A DNA stretch of 58,740 bases from Mariniphaga sp. (GCA_019429205.1 JAHYIT010000017.1:1-58740); one strand, 5' to 3'. Shown: positions 29,481 through 38,431, counted from the stretch's first letter. A program made the numbers and translations. Notes: generated by a model not told the origin, from the sequence alone.

Positions 29481-29519
29481 TATTTTGGGTAATCTGTTGA
29501 TAAATTTTGTAAAAATTAA

Positions 29520-29759
29520 TTAAATGTTGCCTCCCACATCCTTCTTATCTACAAGTTTTTCATCGACTAATTTTTCTCCTTCAACTATTTTTTTCTCCAC
29601 TTTACCAACCCTGTCTTTTTCATCTTTTGTCCGGAGTTTTTCAATAACTCTGTATAATGGCGGAATATAAGTGGCCAGTAAAAACAAACTGGCAACCAGA
29701 TAAATATATCCCGGCGGAATAAAGAGAATTAATATAAATATGGGCAATTTCGTATGCAA
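29520..29759 (-). CDS. Small putative membrane protein, doubtful
   Basis: A 79-residue frame from a TTG codon with one or two hydrophobic segments (about residues 5-37) and a Lys/Glu-rich tail. The frame stays open about 26 codons further upstream without an ATG, so it may be a truncated gene or an artefact. Its composition looks protein-like, but I recognise no family. Its stop lies 40 bases from the patatin stop. Confidence 0.3.
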   Translation of the reverse strand: MHTKLPIFILILFIPPGYIYLVASLFLLATYIPPLYRVIEKLRTKDEKDRVGKVEKKIVEGEKLVDEKLVDKKDVGGNI

Positions 29760-30184
29760 TTCAGCCGCAATACCATTTTCATTCTTAAATGATTTAATGC
29801 CAATTTTTGTTTGCTGATCAAAACCAATGTTGTACTAATATTCTCCACCCTAAAATAAACTTAAAAATGCTTTGAATTACAGGGGTTTCGATAGTACGCA
29901 TTGTTAAAATTCGGAAAAGAATTTTTTCCATCAATTTCCACATGTTTCTATAAAATGATTGCTTCCCAAAATGCAGATCATTAAAAAAGAGGTTGTTAAC
30001 AAAATCAAATATAACAACCGGTTGTTCGAATTGAATTTCGGCATTGAGCAATATGTGCGGTTTTTGATCAATAGCATTTTTTTATAAAACAGAAAATGTG
30101 GAATAAAAAACAATTGCTTTGAAGAACTTTTATCCTGAAAGAAATAAAACTGCCCCGGTTAAATGGCTTTTCCTTCATTTTGGT
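29760..30184. other. Gene-poor AT-rich spacer
   Basis: No convincing gene. Frames on both strands up to 77 codons lack family-like motifs. A perfect 14-bp palindrome, AACAACCGGTTGTT, lies at 30013-30026. A 38-codon plus-strand frame at about 29971-30087 is too short to judge. The region may be decayed coding DNA. Confidence 0.5.
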
Positions 30185-30192
30185 TAGTTTTG
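30185..30192 (+). promoter_or_regulatory. -7 promoter element for the B3/B4-acyltransferase pair
   Basis: TAGTTTTG matches TAnnTTTG exactly and lies 18 bases before ATG 30211, arguing against the in-frame start at 30163. Confidence 0.45.
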
Positions 30193-30210
30193 GGGCGAAA
30201 AAAACGAAAA

Positions 30211-30873
30211 ATGATACCTGTTTCCGTTTCAAAAGAGTTGAAATCCCTTGTGCCCGGGCTTACCCTTTCGTGCATTGAGTGCGATGTGTTGGTGCACGAA
30301 GAAAACGGGGAGTTGTGGTCTGAAATGGATAAAAGAACGGGTGAGCTGGCTGCTTCGCTGAAAGTGGAAAATATCAGTCGGTTGCCGGCCATTGCAGCCT
30401 CGCGGCGCGGGTACAAAGCCTGCGGAAAAGACCCGGCCCGCTACCGGTTGTCGGCAGAGGCACTTTTGCGTCGTACGGTTCATGGCAAAGGATTGTACCG
30501 TGTAAACAATGTGGTCGATTTGCTCAACCTGGTGTCCGTTTCCACGGGTTTTTCCATTGGCGGTTACGATTCTGAAAAAATGGAAGGAGATGTGATATTC
30601 GGCATTGGCAATGCTAACGAACCCTACGAAGGCATTGGCCGCGGTAAACTGAACATTGAATCGTTGCCGGTTTTTCGCGATAACCTGGGCGCTTTTGGCT
30701 CGCCAACCAGCGATTCGGTGCGAACTGCTGTAACCAGCGAAACTGCCAGATTTTTGATGATAATCATCGATTTTGGCGCATTGCCCGGGCTTGAAAAAGC
30801 TACCGAAATGGCCGTGAGCCTGCTGAAAAAATATGCGGAGGCTGATAATTTTGAAATTAAGAATTTAGGATAA
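30211..30873 (+). CDS. B3/B4 tRNA-binding-domain protein
   Basis: A 220-residue stand-alone protein with the B3/B4 domain of phenylalanyl-tRNA synthetase beta chains (ACGKDPARYRLSAEALLRR, then NNVVDLLNLVSV and a GRGKLN segment). In PheRS this domain takes part in editing; stand-alone versions are presumed to edit or sense aminoacyl-tRNA or amino acids, untested here. ATG 30211 follows a -7 element; its stop directly abuts the next ATG (TAAATG), so the pair is translationally coupled. Confidence 0.8.
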   Translation: MIPVSVSKELKSLVPGLTLSCIECDVLVHEENGELWSEMDKRTGELAASLKVENISRLPAIAASRRGYKACGKDPARYRLSAEALLRRTVHGKGLYRVNNVVDLLNLVSVSTGFSIGGYDSEKMEGDVIFGIGNANEPYEGIGRGKLNIESLPVFRDNLGAFGSPTSDSVRTAVTSETARFLMIIIDFGALPGLEKATEMAVSLLKKYAEADNFEIKNLG

Positions 30874-31425
30874 ATGAAAAAAATAAGTGCTTTTATACTG
30901 AAGCTGCTGGGCTGGAAAGTCAAAGGTTCTGTGGCGCCCGAGCCCAAATGCATCATCATTGGTGTGCCGCACACCAGCGCCTGGGATTTTGTTATTTCCT
31001 ACCTTTTTTATGCTTCGATTGGTGGTAAGGCCAGTGTATTGGTAAAAAAAGAGTTTTTTTTCTGGCCTGCCGGTTGGTTTGTCCGTAAAATGGGCGGAGT
31101 GCCCATCGACCGCTCCAAAGGGGCCAATGTAATACGGCAAGCCGTTCACCTTTTTAACACCCTGGACCATCTGCACCTGGCCATGACACCCGAGGGAACA
31201 CGGAAACGCGTGGTTCGCTGGAAAGCCGGATTCCACACCATTGCCAAACTGGCCAATGTGCCGGTTTACCTGGGCAGCTTCGACTGGGGCCGGAAAGAGG
31301 TTACCATCGGCGAAAAATTTGAACTCACCGATGATGCCCAGGCCGACATCCGCCGCATGAAAGACTATTACCGCGAAAAAGGCATCCGGGGAAAATTCCC
31401 TGAAAATTTCACTACGGAATATTAG
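30874..31425 (+). CDS. 1-acyl-glycerol-3-phosphate acyltransferase-like protein
   Basis: A 183-residue member of the PlsC acyltransferase family. The catalytic HxxxxD is seen in PHTSAWD (H33, D38), an acceptor-binding block near VPIDRS, and the phosphate-binding motif as TPEGTRK. It is short and lacks a clear N-terminal anchor, as in the subgroup often annotated as glycerol acyltransferase. Likely acts on membrane lipid precursors; the exact substrate is not determinable. Its stop is 2 bases from that of the converging creD. Confidence 0.85.
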   Translation: MKKISAFILKLLGWKVKGSVAPEPKCIIIGVPHTSAWDFVISYLFYASIGGKASVLVKKEFFFWPAGWFVRKMGGVPIDRSKGANVIRQAVHLFNTLDHLHLAMTPEGTRKRVVRWKAGFHTIAKLANVPVYLGSFDWGRKEVTIGEKFELTDDAQADIRRMKDYYREKGIRGKFPENFTTEY

Positions 31426-31427
31426 CT

Positions 31428-32747
31428 TCACTCACCGTACCAGTTTATTTTCCGGGTAACAAACATGGTAAGTGCAAGCACAACAAACAAACCAATGCTT
31501 CCCGCCAAAAGTGCGTAGGTTTCCAGTTGCATCAACACGTAAATAAATCCGAAAGAGAAAGTTAAAATCAGGGTTTGAATAAACGCATGAAGCCATGTTT
31601 TCAGGAAAGTGCGGGAATAGAGCAGTATCATGATTAAAACCGAAATGGCAGAAATGAGGTAAGCCATGTTAAATCCCAGTTGTTCGGAAATGGAAAGCAG
31701 CAGAAGATAAAACACAAGCACTGCAAATCCCACCAGAATGTATTGAAACGGGTGAACCTTCTGTTTGGTGATTATTTCATTCAGGAAAAAAGAAAGGAAA
31801 ACAAACAGAATGACTAAAATGCCATATTTTGCTGCCCGCGAACTCTTTTGGTAATGGTCGGCAACCGTGACCAGCCTTACCCCAAAATCGGAATCGGTAA
31901 CCCGGTATTCTTCGTTTTTCCATTGCTGCGGAAAGTTGCGGTTAAAATCCAGCACTTTCCACGAAGCAGTGAAACCCTCATTGTTAATTGTATGTTCAGC
32001 AGGCAGAAAACTTCCAATAAATCCGGGATCCTTCCAATCTGAATGAAGTGTCACTTCGGTGGTTTCGCCAAGCGGAGCAAAGTTCAGCGATTCTGAACCT
32101 TTCAGATTGAGGGTAAATTGAAAATGTGCAGGAAAATCCTGTTGCGAAAGCTGTGGTATTTGAAGGGAAATTCCGTTGCTGCCAACCCGTTGGTTTTCCA
32201 TTCCCGGCGAAAAGGAATAAACCGAATCGTTCCATGTAAACTCAACCCGGTTATTGATTCCGCGCAAATCATGAACAGCCACCAGAATTTTTGCTTTTTC
32301 CCATAAAATATTTTCAGGGTGAATTTTTAACGCATTTAAATCTGAAACATCGAAATGCCCGGCTATTGTCATTTCCGATTCATATACCACCGTTTCATAA
32401 AGGCTTCGTTTTCTTTTTTCGGGGAAAATTAGCCCGTCAATTTTCAGGTTTTCAGGTAAAAGGTAAAATTCTTTTTCGTTGTTTATTTCTTTACCGTTAC
32501 TGTCCGTGGTTTGTTCAAACCAGGGAATGGTAAGCACCGGGCCTCTTACCGTTTGGTCCGCCGACCACGATTGCATCACCTCTCTGGAACTTTCTTCAGC
32601 CGTGTGTTGCCGCTGCCCGATGAGGTCGAGTATCATAAATTTCGGCACGAGCAGGGCAATGGTAATCATGCCAATAATCAACACTTTAAGTGTAATTTGC
32701 CAGTTGATAGCCTTTGGTTTGTTTTGCGACGATTCTTTCGTTTCCAT
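31428..32747 (-). CDS. creD: Inner membrane protein CreD
   Basis: A 439-residue CreD/CetA-family membrane protein: one N-terminal helix (about 17-37), a long periplasmic domain (to about 300) and a cluster of helices at the C-terminus (LFVFLSFFLNEI onward). E. coli CreD protects against colicin E2 and is controlled by CreBC; here no CreBC is adjacent. Instead a winged-helix regulator and a small membrane protein lie just upstream in the same direction, and a dyad overlapping a promoter box precedes creD. Cell-envelope stress is the likely theme (inference). Confidence 0.9.
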   Translation of the reverse strand: METKESSQNKPKAINWQITLKVLIIGMITIALLVPKFMILDLIGQRQHTAEESSREVMQSWSADQTVRGPVLTIPWFEQTTDSNGKEINNEKEFYLLPENLKIDGLIFPEKRKRSLYETVVYESEMTIAGHFDVSDLNALKIHPENILWEKAKILVAVHDLRGINNRVEFTWNDSVYSFSPGMENQRVGSNGISLQIPQLSQQDFPAHFQFTLNLKGSESLNFAPLGETTEVTLHSDWKDPGFIGSFLPAEHTINNEGFTASWKVLDFNRNFPQQWKNEEYRVTDSDFGVRLVTVADHYQKSSRAAKYGILVILFVFLSFFLNEIITKQKVHPFQYILVGFAVLVFYLLLLSISEQLGFNMAYLISAISVLIMILLYSRTFLKTWLHAFIQTLILTFSFGFIYVLMQLETYALLAGSIGLFVVLALTMFVTRKINWYGE

Positions 32748-32779
32748 GTTTTTTCTTTTTTAAATTGTGTTAATCAAAG

Positions 32780-32799
32780 AACTTTGAAATTCAAAGTTA
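32780..32799 (-). promoter_or_regulatory. Palindromic operator overlapping the creD -7 box
   Basis: AACTTTGAAATTCAAAGTT (32780-32798) is a perfect 8-bp inverted repeat with a 3-bp centre. On the minus strand its left half plus the preceding T is TAACTTTG (32792-32799), a perfect Bacteroidota -7 box. The same dyad with one central base changed lies before the membrane-protein gene (33747-33763). It is probably bound by the winged-helix regulator encoded between them. Confidence 0.65.
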
Positions 32800-32813
32800 A
32801 GAAATAAAAAAAA

Positions 32814-33110
32814 CTAAAGTTGTTTCAATATTTCTTCAAGCGCCTTCAAATGATTTTCAAAAGCTTCGGCGCCTTCGGGCGTTATTTCGTAACTGGTATT
32901 TGGTTTTCGGTTTTTAAATCGTTTAATAACAGCAATGTAGCCGGCAGTTTCAAGCGATTTGATATGGCTGGCCAGGTTGCCGTCGGTAACTTCGAGTACC
33001 TCTTTCAATTGATTGAACGAAGCCCTCGAATTCACCGACAAAACCGACATAATTCCCAGCCGTATTTTGTTGTCGAAAGCTTTATTCAGATGTTGAAAAC
33101 TGTTTTTCAC
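32814..33110 (-). CDS. Winged-helix transcriptional regulator
   Basis: A 98-residue DNA-binding protein of the ArsR/MarR-like winged-helix group (DNA-binding helix around NLASHIKSLETAGYIAV, wing around FKNRKPNTSYEIT). No effector domain or metal-binding cysteines. The start overlaps the stop of the membrane-protein gene by 4 bases, so both are co-translated, and it precedes creD. It probably represses both operon promoters through the shared dyad, giving autoregulation (inference). Confidence 0.85.
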   Translation of the reverse strand: MKNSFQHLNKAFDNKIRLGIMSVLSVNSRASFNQLKEVLEVTDGNLASHIKSLETAGYIAVIKRFKNRKPNTSYEITPEGAEAFENHLKALEEILKQL

Positions 33111-33736
33111 CCCGTTACTTTTTTTGATTTGTGTTCATACCGGAAATACATTACCGTACCGTAAATGATATGGATTACGCCGAACCCAATTGCCCAAAAC
33201 AGCAATGCCAGGGAAGGAAACAGGGCTGCCAGAATTCCCAGTGAAACCTGAATTAATCCCATAAAAAAGATTTCCTGACGGGTAAATTTTGCGGCGTTAA
33301 TAAGGGCCAGTCCGTAAAAGATCAGGCAGCCGGGCGCGGCAATTTCATAAATTCCTTTGAAAACAAATATTAAAATGACTACACCACCGGCAGTTAAAGG
33401 AATTGCCAGATTTATGAGCATTAACCTTGAACCCGGATTCCAGATTTTTGTGCCAGCCTTTTTTGTCCTGCGGTAAGTCAGCAGAGTTACGGTTAGCAAC
33501 GATAAAATCAGAACAATAGCTGCCATAAAAAGCAGGTCGGGCAAAATGTTGAAGTTAAATATCCAGCCAAACAATTTGTTTGAATAAATGAGGCTTTCCG
33601 CCATAAAAGCACCGGCCAGTGCATAAATGCCGACCAGGACTCCTGATAATCCGCTTAACGAAAGGAACCGGCTCGATTCTTCCATCATCTTCCGGATTTC
33701 CTTTATTTCTGCCAAATAATTTTCAGTTTTTTTCAT
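33107..33736 (-). CDS. Conserved membrane protein of the creD cluster
   Basis: A 209-residue integral membrane protein with about six predicted helices (for example SGVLVGIYALAGAFMAES, LLFMAAIVLILSLLTVTLL, VVILIFVFKGIYE). A cytoplasmic N-terminal helix (MKKTENYLAEIKEIRKMMEE) precedes them. Such proteins commonly accompany winged-helix regulators and creD in Bacteroidota; function unknown, perhaps sensing. ATG 33736 follows the operator by 10 bases; a longer frame would start upstream of the promoter. Confidence 0.75.
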   Translation of the reverse strand: MKKTENYLAEIKEIRKMMEESSRFLSLSGLSGVLVGIYALAGAFMAESLIYSNKLFGWIFNFNILPDLLFMAAIVLILSLLTVTLLTYRRTKKAGTKIWNPGSRLMLINLAIPLTAGGVVILIFVFKGIYEIAAPGCLIFYGLALINAAKFTRQEIFFMGLIQVSLGILAALFPSLALLFWAIGFGVIHIIYGTVMYFRYEHKSKKVTG

Positions 33737-33746
33737 TTTAAAAAGT

Positions 33747-33787
33747 ACTTTGAAATGCAAAGTAAAAAAGAATTTTTGATAATTCAA
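33747..33787 (-). promoter_or_regulatory. Promoter with operator for the membrane protein-regulator operon
   Basis: Minus strand: TTG (33787-33785), 19-bp spacer, then TTACTTTG (33765-33758) as -7 box. The dyad ACTTTGAAATGCAAAGT (33747-33763) covers the -7 box and differs from the creD-side dyad at only one central base. Confidence 0.65.
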
Positions 33788-33856
33788 TGCATTTAATTCA
33801 GATATTTTTAAAATGAATTAAAAACCTGTTTGGGAAAGTGGATGTATGCCTATCTA

Positions 33857-35446
33857 TTATTTCGCAGCCTGCTTATATTCTTCTTTTTTCTTCAGCCATT
33901 CATTCTCCAGTTCCTTAACTTTTTCCGGGAGTTGTTCTGCCAGATTCGTTATTTCGGTGGGATCATCTTTCAGGTTGTACAATTCCCAGGTTTCGTCGTT
34001 GGCTTTTACAATTTTGTAATTGCCTTTTCGAAACATACGGAAACGGTCGGTCCAGCCCGACATGAAAAATTCCGGTTCGGTTCTTTTTTCGCCCAGAAGA
34101 ATGGGCATAAGCGAACTTCCGTGCAAAGGTTGCGGCGAGATTTCACCCAATTTTTCAGGATATTTCACACCGGCTGCTTCCAGAAGGGTAGGAGCCACAT
34201 CTACAATATGCCCCTGCTGGCGCGTGATTAAGCCCGATTTTACTTTTTTGGGCCAGCGCAAAATAAAGTGGTTATTTGTTCCGCCTTCATGTCCAAATTG
34301 TTTGAAGTAGCGGAACGGCGTGTTGCCGGCATTGGCCCAAGCTGCGCAAAGGGTGCGGAAACCTTCGGCCACTCCGGGAGGGAAGTCGAAATCGCGGTTG
34401 CTGTCGTAGGGGCACGATCCGTTGTCTGACATGTAAATCACGATGGTGTTGTCTGCAATTCCTTTTTTATCCAGATAATTCAGCAATCTGCCAATGTTTT
34501 GGTCCATACGGTCAACCATGGCAGCATACACGGCCATTTCCAGGTCGAGTTCGTCCTGTTCCTGTTCGTTCAGTTCTTCCCACGGCGTGTAAAGTGGAAT
34601 TTTTGCACGGCGCTCTTCATCTCCTTTTGGGTGTCCTCTGAACTTATTAATATTCGAACTGGGCGGACTCAATTCTGCACTTTCAGGAAACAACCCGATT
34701 TTTTTTAGCCGCTCCACACGTTCCTCACGGATTTTATCCCATCCTTTTTTGTAGGTTCCGCGGTATTTGGCAATGTTTTCGGGCCGGGCCTGCAACGGGT
34801 AATGCGCGGCTCCGTAACCCATAAAAAGAAAAAACGGCTGGTCTTTACTCACCGGTTCTTCCAGCCAGCGCAAAGCATTGTCGGTTAAAGCATCGGTTTT
34901 GAAAAAAGGTTTTTGTTCGTGGTATATTTTATCAATACCAACCGTATCTCCGTTTAATATAAATGGATTAGACCATTCTTTTGAAGGCGGTTCGAAAAAC
35001 TCACTCATCGCCCAAAAAGTAAGCGACTGGTCTGAAACATTTTTAGCCCGAACATGATCCGGCGCCCAGTTCATCCAGTGTTCTTTTCCCGAGTGAATCA
35101 CGTAATATCCCGAATTGCGGAGTAATTGTGCAAAATTGACAGCGTTTTTTCCGCCTTCATACAATCCGGTGAAAAGCGTGGAACGCGATGGTTCGCATTT
35201 AGACATATTGTAAAAGTTGGCAAACCGGATTCCCTCGTCGGCCAGCCTGTCGATATTGGGCGTTTTAATTTCGGAGCCGAACGCACCCACATCGGAATAA
35301 CCCACGTCGTCGCTTAAAATAAAAATGATATTGGGTTTTTCTGCCGCTGTTTTTTCAACAATTTTTTCCTGAATTTTTACCCATGCGAAAAAAGTCGCAA
35401 AAATGGCTAAGGTAATGAGGAGAAGGTAAAGGAATACTTGTTTCAT
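33857..35446 (-). CDS. Family S1 sulfatase
   Basis: A 529-residue sulfatase with an N-terminal hydrophobic anchor or signal (about residues 4-22), so exported. Metal and active-site motifs: ILSDDVGYSDVG, then CEPSRSTLFTG, the CxPSR site whose Cys is converted to formylglycine by a maturase not in this window, then SGKEHW and MSDNGS. It hydrolyses sulfate esters, probably of a polysaccharide or glycan; substrate unknown. There is no SusCD pair or glycoside hydrolase nearby, so it is not in an obvious polysaccharide utilisation locus. Confidence 0.88.
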   Translation of the reverse strand: MKQVFLYLLLITLAIFATFFAWVKIQEKIVEKTAAEKPNIIFILSDDVGYSDVGAFGSEIKTPNIDRLADEGIRFANFYNMSKCEPSRSTLFTGLYEGGKNAVNFAQLLRNSGYYVIHSGKEHWMNWAPDHVRAKNVSDQSLTFWAMSEFFEPPSKEWSNPFILNGDTVGIDKIYHEQKPFFKTDALTDNALRWLEEPVSKDQPFFLFMGYGAAHYPLQARPENIAKYRGTYKKGWDKIREERVERLKKIGLFPESAELSPPSSNINKFRGHPKGDEERRAKIPLYTPWEELNEQEQDELDLEMAVYAAMVDRMDQNIGRLLNYLDKKGIADNTIVIYMSDNGSCPYDSNRDFDFPPGVAEGFRTLCAAWANAGNTPFRYFKQFGHEGGTNNHFILRWPKKVKSGLITRQQGHIVDVAPTLLEAAGVKYPEKLGEISPQPLHGSSLMPILLGEKRTEPEFFMSGWTDRFRMFRKGNYKIVKANDETWELYNLKDDPTEITNLAEQLPEKVKELENEWLKKKEEYKQAAK

Positions 35447-35493
35447 TTTTAAAAATTTAGTCAGGAACGAAAATACAGTTCATTTTAGGAATT

Positions 35494-36759
35494 TCAAATG
35501 AGAAACTGGAACAAATCGGGTTTTTCGTTCAGGTATTCAAATACGAATTCGTGTTCTTCCATTCGTTGAACAAGGCCGTTAAAATCCTCTTTTTTTTGCA
35601 CTTCGATTCCGATTACGGCCGGGCCTTTTTCTCTGCTGGTTTTTTTTGAATATTCGAAATGGGTGATGTCGTCGGTTGTACCGAGCACCAGATCTACAAA
35701 CGTGCGCAAAGCCCCGGCCCGCTGAGGGAAACGCACAATAAAATAGTGTTTCAGCCCTTCATACAAAAGCGAGCGTTCCTTGATTTCCTCCATACGGGTA
35801 ATGTCGTTGTTGCTGCCGCTTACAATGCACACCACATTTTTACCTTTTATTTCATTTTTGAAAAGGTCGAGCGCAGCAATGGACAGCGCGCCTGCCGGTT
35901 CCATTACAATAGCATCGTGGTTGTAAAGTTCCAGAATTTTGGTGCAAACGCGGCCTTCGGGAATGGTTACCATCTGGTCGGTTACTTTCCGGCATACCGA
36001 AAAGGAAATCTCGCCCACTTTTTTCACTGCGGCGCCATCCACAAACTTGTCGATTTCGCCCAGTTCAACTACTTTCCCTGCTTCCAGCGACTTTTGCATG
36101 GAAGGCGCCCCGGCAGGTTCCACTCCAATAATTTTGGTGTGAGGGCTCATTTGTTTGAAGTAGGCGCCCACTCCGGCCATCAATCCGCCACCGCCTACCG
36201 GAATAAACAGGTAATCGATGGGTTCTTCCGTGTCCTGAAGAATTTCGAGCCCCACTGTAGCCTGGCCTTCTATAATCTGTTCATCGTCAAATGGGTGAAT
36301 GAACGCCATTCCCGATTTCCGGCAGTCGTTCAAGGCAGCGGCTTCGGCGGCATCGTATGTATCGCCGGTTAAAACCACTTCTACATTGTTTTTTCCGAAC
36401 ATTTCCACCTGCCTGATTTTTTGCCTGGGCGTGGTGGCCGGCATGTAAATTTTACCTTTTATATTCAGCTTGCTGCATGAAAAAGCCAAGCCCTGTGCAT
36501 GGTTTCCGGCGCTGGCACAAACTACTCCTTTCTGCAAATCTGCTTTGGAAAGTTGAGCAATTTTATTGAAAGCCCCGCGAATTTTGTAGGAACGGACAAT
36601 TTGTAAATCTTCACGTTTAAGTAAAATATTGGCTTTAAATTCTTCTGAAAGATCTTGGTTTTGCTGAAGTGGTGTGTGCAATACCACATCTTTCAGGGTA
36701 ATTTTTGCCTGGGTGATATCCTGAAGTTGCGGAAAATAAGAAATTTCTGTGCGGTTCAT
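35494..36759 (-). CDS. ilvA: Threonine ammonia-lyase (threonine deaminase)
   Basis: A 421-residue PLP enzyme converting threonine to 2-oxobutanoate for isoleucine synthesis. The PLP lysine lies in RSYKIRGAFNK (about residue 58), the phosphate loop in VGGGGLMAGVG, and a single C-terminal ACT-like domain begins near LKHYFIVRFPQRAGAL, so it is the shorter form with one regulatory domain. It is the last gene of the leu operon, with one base between it and leuB, so it shares control by the Ile/Leu/Val attenuator. Confidence 0.93.
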   Translation of the reverse strand: MNRTEISYFPQLQDITQAKITLKDVVLHTPLQQNQDLSEEFKANILLKREDLQIVRSYKIRGAFNKIAQLSKADLQKGVVCASAGNHAQGLAFSCSKLNIKGKIYMPATTPRQKIRQVEMFGKNNVEVVLTGDTYDAAEAAALNDCRKSGMAFIHPFDDEQIIEGQATVGLEILQDTEEPIDYLFIPVGGGGLMAGVGAYFKQMSPHTKIIGVEPAGAPSMQKSLEAGKVVELGEIDKFVDGAAVKKVGEISFSVCRKVTDQMVTIPEGRVCTKILELYNHDAIVMEPAGALSIAALDLFKNEIKGKNVVCIVSGSNNDITRMEEIKERSLLYEGLKHYFIVRFPQRAGALRTFVDLVLGTTDDITHFEYSKKTSREKGPAVIGIEVQKKEDFNGLVQRMEEHEFVFEYLNEKPDLFQFLI

Positions 36760-36760
36760 T

Positions 36761-37825
36761 CTAATTTTTTTCTATCCAGTGCGCAATCCAGTCGCCCACT
36801 GCAGAAGTTTTGTAAGCCTGGCCTTCTGCAATATCTTCAGTAACAACACCTTCTGTCATGGAAGCAGCAACTGCGTCGCGGATGATTTTTCCTTCGTCCA
36901 TCAAACTGAAAGCGTATTCGAACATCATGGCTGCTGAAAGGATGGTTGCAACAGGGTTGGCAATGTCTTTTCCGGCAGCCTGCGGGTACGAACCGTGAAT
37001 GGGTTCAAAAACCGAAGTGAAAATACCGATGGAAGCCGACGGCAGCAACCCAAGTGAACCTGTAATTACGCTGGCTTCGTCGGTTAAAATATCGCCAAAC
37101 ATATTTTCAGTTACCATTACGTCGAAGTTTTTTGGCCACTGGATAATTTGCATGGCGGCATTGTCCACAAACATGTATTCGGTTTGAATGTCGGGATATT
37201 TTGGCGCCATTTCCTGGGCAATTTCGCGCCACAAGCGAGAGCTTTCCAACACATTGGCTTTATCAACCACCGTAAGTTTTTTGCGGCGTTTTCCGGCAAA
37301 TTCGTAGGCCAGTTTCAGGATGCGTTCAATTTCTTCGCGGGTGTAGGTGTTGGTGTCGAAAGCGGTATTTCCGTTGTCTTTGCGGCCTTTTTCGCCAAAA
37401 TAAATGCCACCGGTGAGTTCGCGGATGCATACAAAGTCGGCGCCTTCCACCAGTTCGCGGCGCAGCGGCGATTTATGCAGCAGCGATTCAAACGTTTCCA
37501 CCGGGCGAATGTTGGCGTACAATCCGAGTTTTTTACGCATGGCCAGCAAACCCTGTTCGGGGCGCACCGGCGCTTTGGGGTTATTATCGAATTTCGGATC
37601 GCCGATGGCGCCAAACAACACCGCATCCGAATTCAAACACAACTGATGCGTTTCTTCGGGGTAGGGATCGCCAACCTGGTCGATGGCGGTGGCGCCGGTT
37701 AATCCGTATTCGTATTCCAGTTCGTGGTTAAACTTTTTGGCCACAGCCTTTACAACTTTCATGGCCTGTTCAATGATTTCCGGTCCGATGCCGTCGCCGG
37801 GAAGAATGGCAATTTTTAATTTCAT
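36761..37825 (-). CDS. leuB: 3-isopropylmalate dehydrogenase
   Basis: A 354-residue NAD-dependent decarboxylating dehydrogenase catalysing the third step of leucine synthesis. Typical features: start [40 protein letters not shown], the metal-binding Asp region [17 protein letters not shown], and [14 protein letters not shown]. It follows the toxin gene with 2 bases between, so the toxin-antitoxin pair lies within the operon upstream of leuB. Confidence 0.95.
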   Translation of the reverse strand: MKLKIAILPGDGIGPEIIEQAMKVVKAVAKKFNHELEYEYGLTGATAIDQVGDPYPEETHQLCLNSDAVLFGAIGDPKFDNNPKAPVRPEQGLLAMRKKLGLYANIRPVETFESLLHKSPLRRELVEGADFVCIRELTGGIYFGEKGRKDNGNTAFDTNTYTREEIERILKLAYEFAGKRRKKLTVVDKANVLESSRLWREIAQEMAPKYPDIQTEYMFVDNAAMQIIQWPKNFDVMVTENMFGDILTDEASVITGSLGLLPSASIGIFTSVFEPIHGSYPQAAGKDIANPVATILSAAMMFEYAFSLMDEGKIIRDAVAASMTEGVVTEDIAEGQAYKTSAVGDWIAHWIEKN

Positions 37826-37827
37826 TT

Positions 37828-38172
37828 TTAATCTATTTCAAATAATGTTTTCAATTGGAATTGTATCGTTTGTTTCAGTTCGCTATTGGCTTCCCCTAAT
37901 TTCCTTTTTATAAGATTTTTGGGGATTGTAACCATTCGATGTAATTTTATGACTGAGTCAACTGCCAGGCCTGTTCCCTTTGCTAATCTGCTGTCTTTAT
38001 TTATAGAAATATCAGATTTTTCTGGTTTTTTCTTCGTATTACTTGATATGAATGCGATAACAATGTGCTCAAATTGTCCGATTTCTGAGGTGAGACAAAT
38101 TGCTGGACGTACTTTAAAAACTGAAAAATCATCAAAAGGAAAAGGAACCAAAACGATGCTGTTCTTAATCAT
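37828..38172 (-). CDS. MazF/PemK-family toxin (endoribonuclease)
   Basis: A 114-residue PemK/MazF-fold protein ([23 protein letters not shown], then AFISSN and [12 protein letters not shown]), expected to cut mRNA. I chose the ATG at 38172, which overlaps the antitoxin stop (ATGATTAA), the usual coupling for such pairs; an in-frame ATG at 38190 is possible. It ends 2 bases before leuB, so toxin transcription continues into leuB. Confidence 0.78.
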   Translation of the reverse strand: MIKNSIVLVPFPFDDFSVFKVRPAICLTSEIGQFEHIVIAFISSNTKKKPEKSDISINKDSRLAKGTGLAVDSVIKLHRMVTIPKNLIKRKLGEANSELKQTIQFQLKTLFEID

Positions 38173-38407
38173 GGTTGATTGGTTCTCCATCAGTTAATGA
38201 ATAAATATCTTCTTCTGGTTCATTGAGAAAATCTAAAGAAGGATTATTCGAGTTGAAATATAACCACACGTTTTCATTATCAAGCAATTCGTCATCTTCT
38301 TTGAAAAGAATCAGGATTTTTACCTGCCTGTTTTTTCTTTTCAGAGGAATGTCCAGTTTAAGATTTCCGGTATCATCGGTTTTTGCCTTAATCTCAATAG
38401 CTTTCAT
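38165..38407 (-). CDS. Putative antitoxin partner of the MazF-family toxin
   Basis: An 80-residue acidic protein: N-terminal beta-rich section (MKAIEIKAKTDDTGNLKLD, then IPLKRKNRQVKILILF), then an Asp/Glu-rich tail that could neutralise the toxin. I do not recognise a named antitoxin family; assignment rests on size, position and the 8-base overlap with the toxin gene. A -7 box lies just upstream. Confidence 0.65.
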   Translation of the reverse strand: MKAIEIKAKTDDTGNLKLDIPLKRKNRQVKILILFKEDDELLDNENVWLYFNSNNPSLDFLNEPEEDIYSLTDGEPINHD

Positions 38408-38423
38408 CCTTATTGTTTTATCA

Positions 38424-38431
38424 CAAAATTA
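38424..38431 (-). promoter_or_regulatory. -7 promoter element of the toxin-antitoxin pair
   Basis: TAATTTTG (minus strand) matches TAnnTTTG and would start transcription about 10 bases before the antitoxin ATG. No clear -33 element. The 200-base spacer to leuA2 (38408-38609) otherwise holds no gene. Confidence 0.45.

Noticed and set aside
29818-30051. 77-codon minus-strand frame in the patatin-B3/B4 gap, considered as a transposase remnant
   Set aside because: No DDE or other transposase motif and no terminal inverted repeats could be identified.
33857-35446. Polysaccharide utilisation locus centred on the sulfatase
   Set aside because: No SusC/SusD pair, glycoside hydrolase, or dedicated sensor lies nearby.
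35659-36372. Long plus-strand open frame of 237 codons
   Set aside because: It is fully antisense to ilvA, with composition typical of a shadow frame and no recognisable motif.
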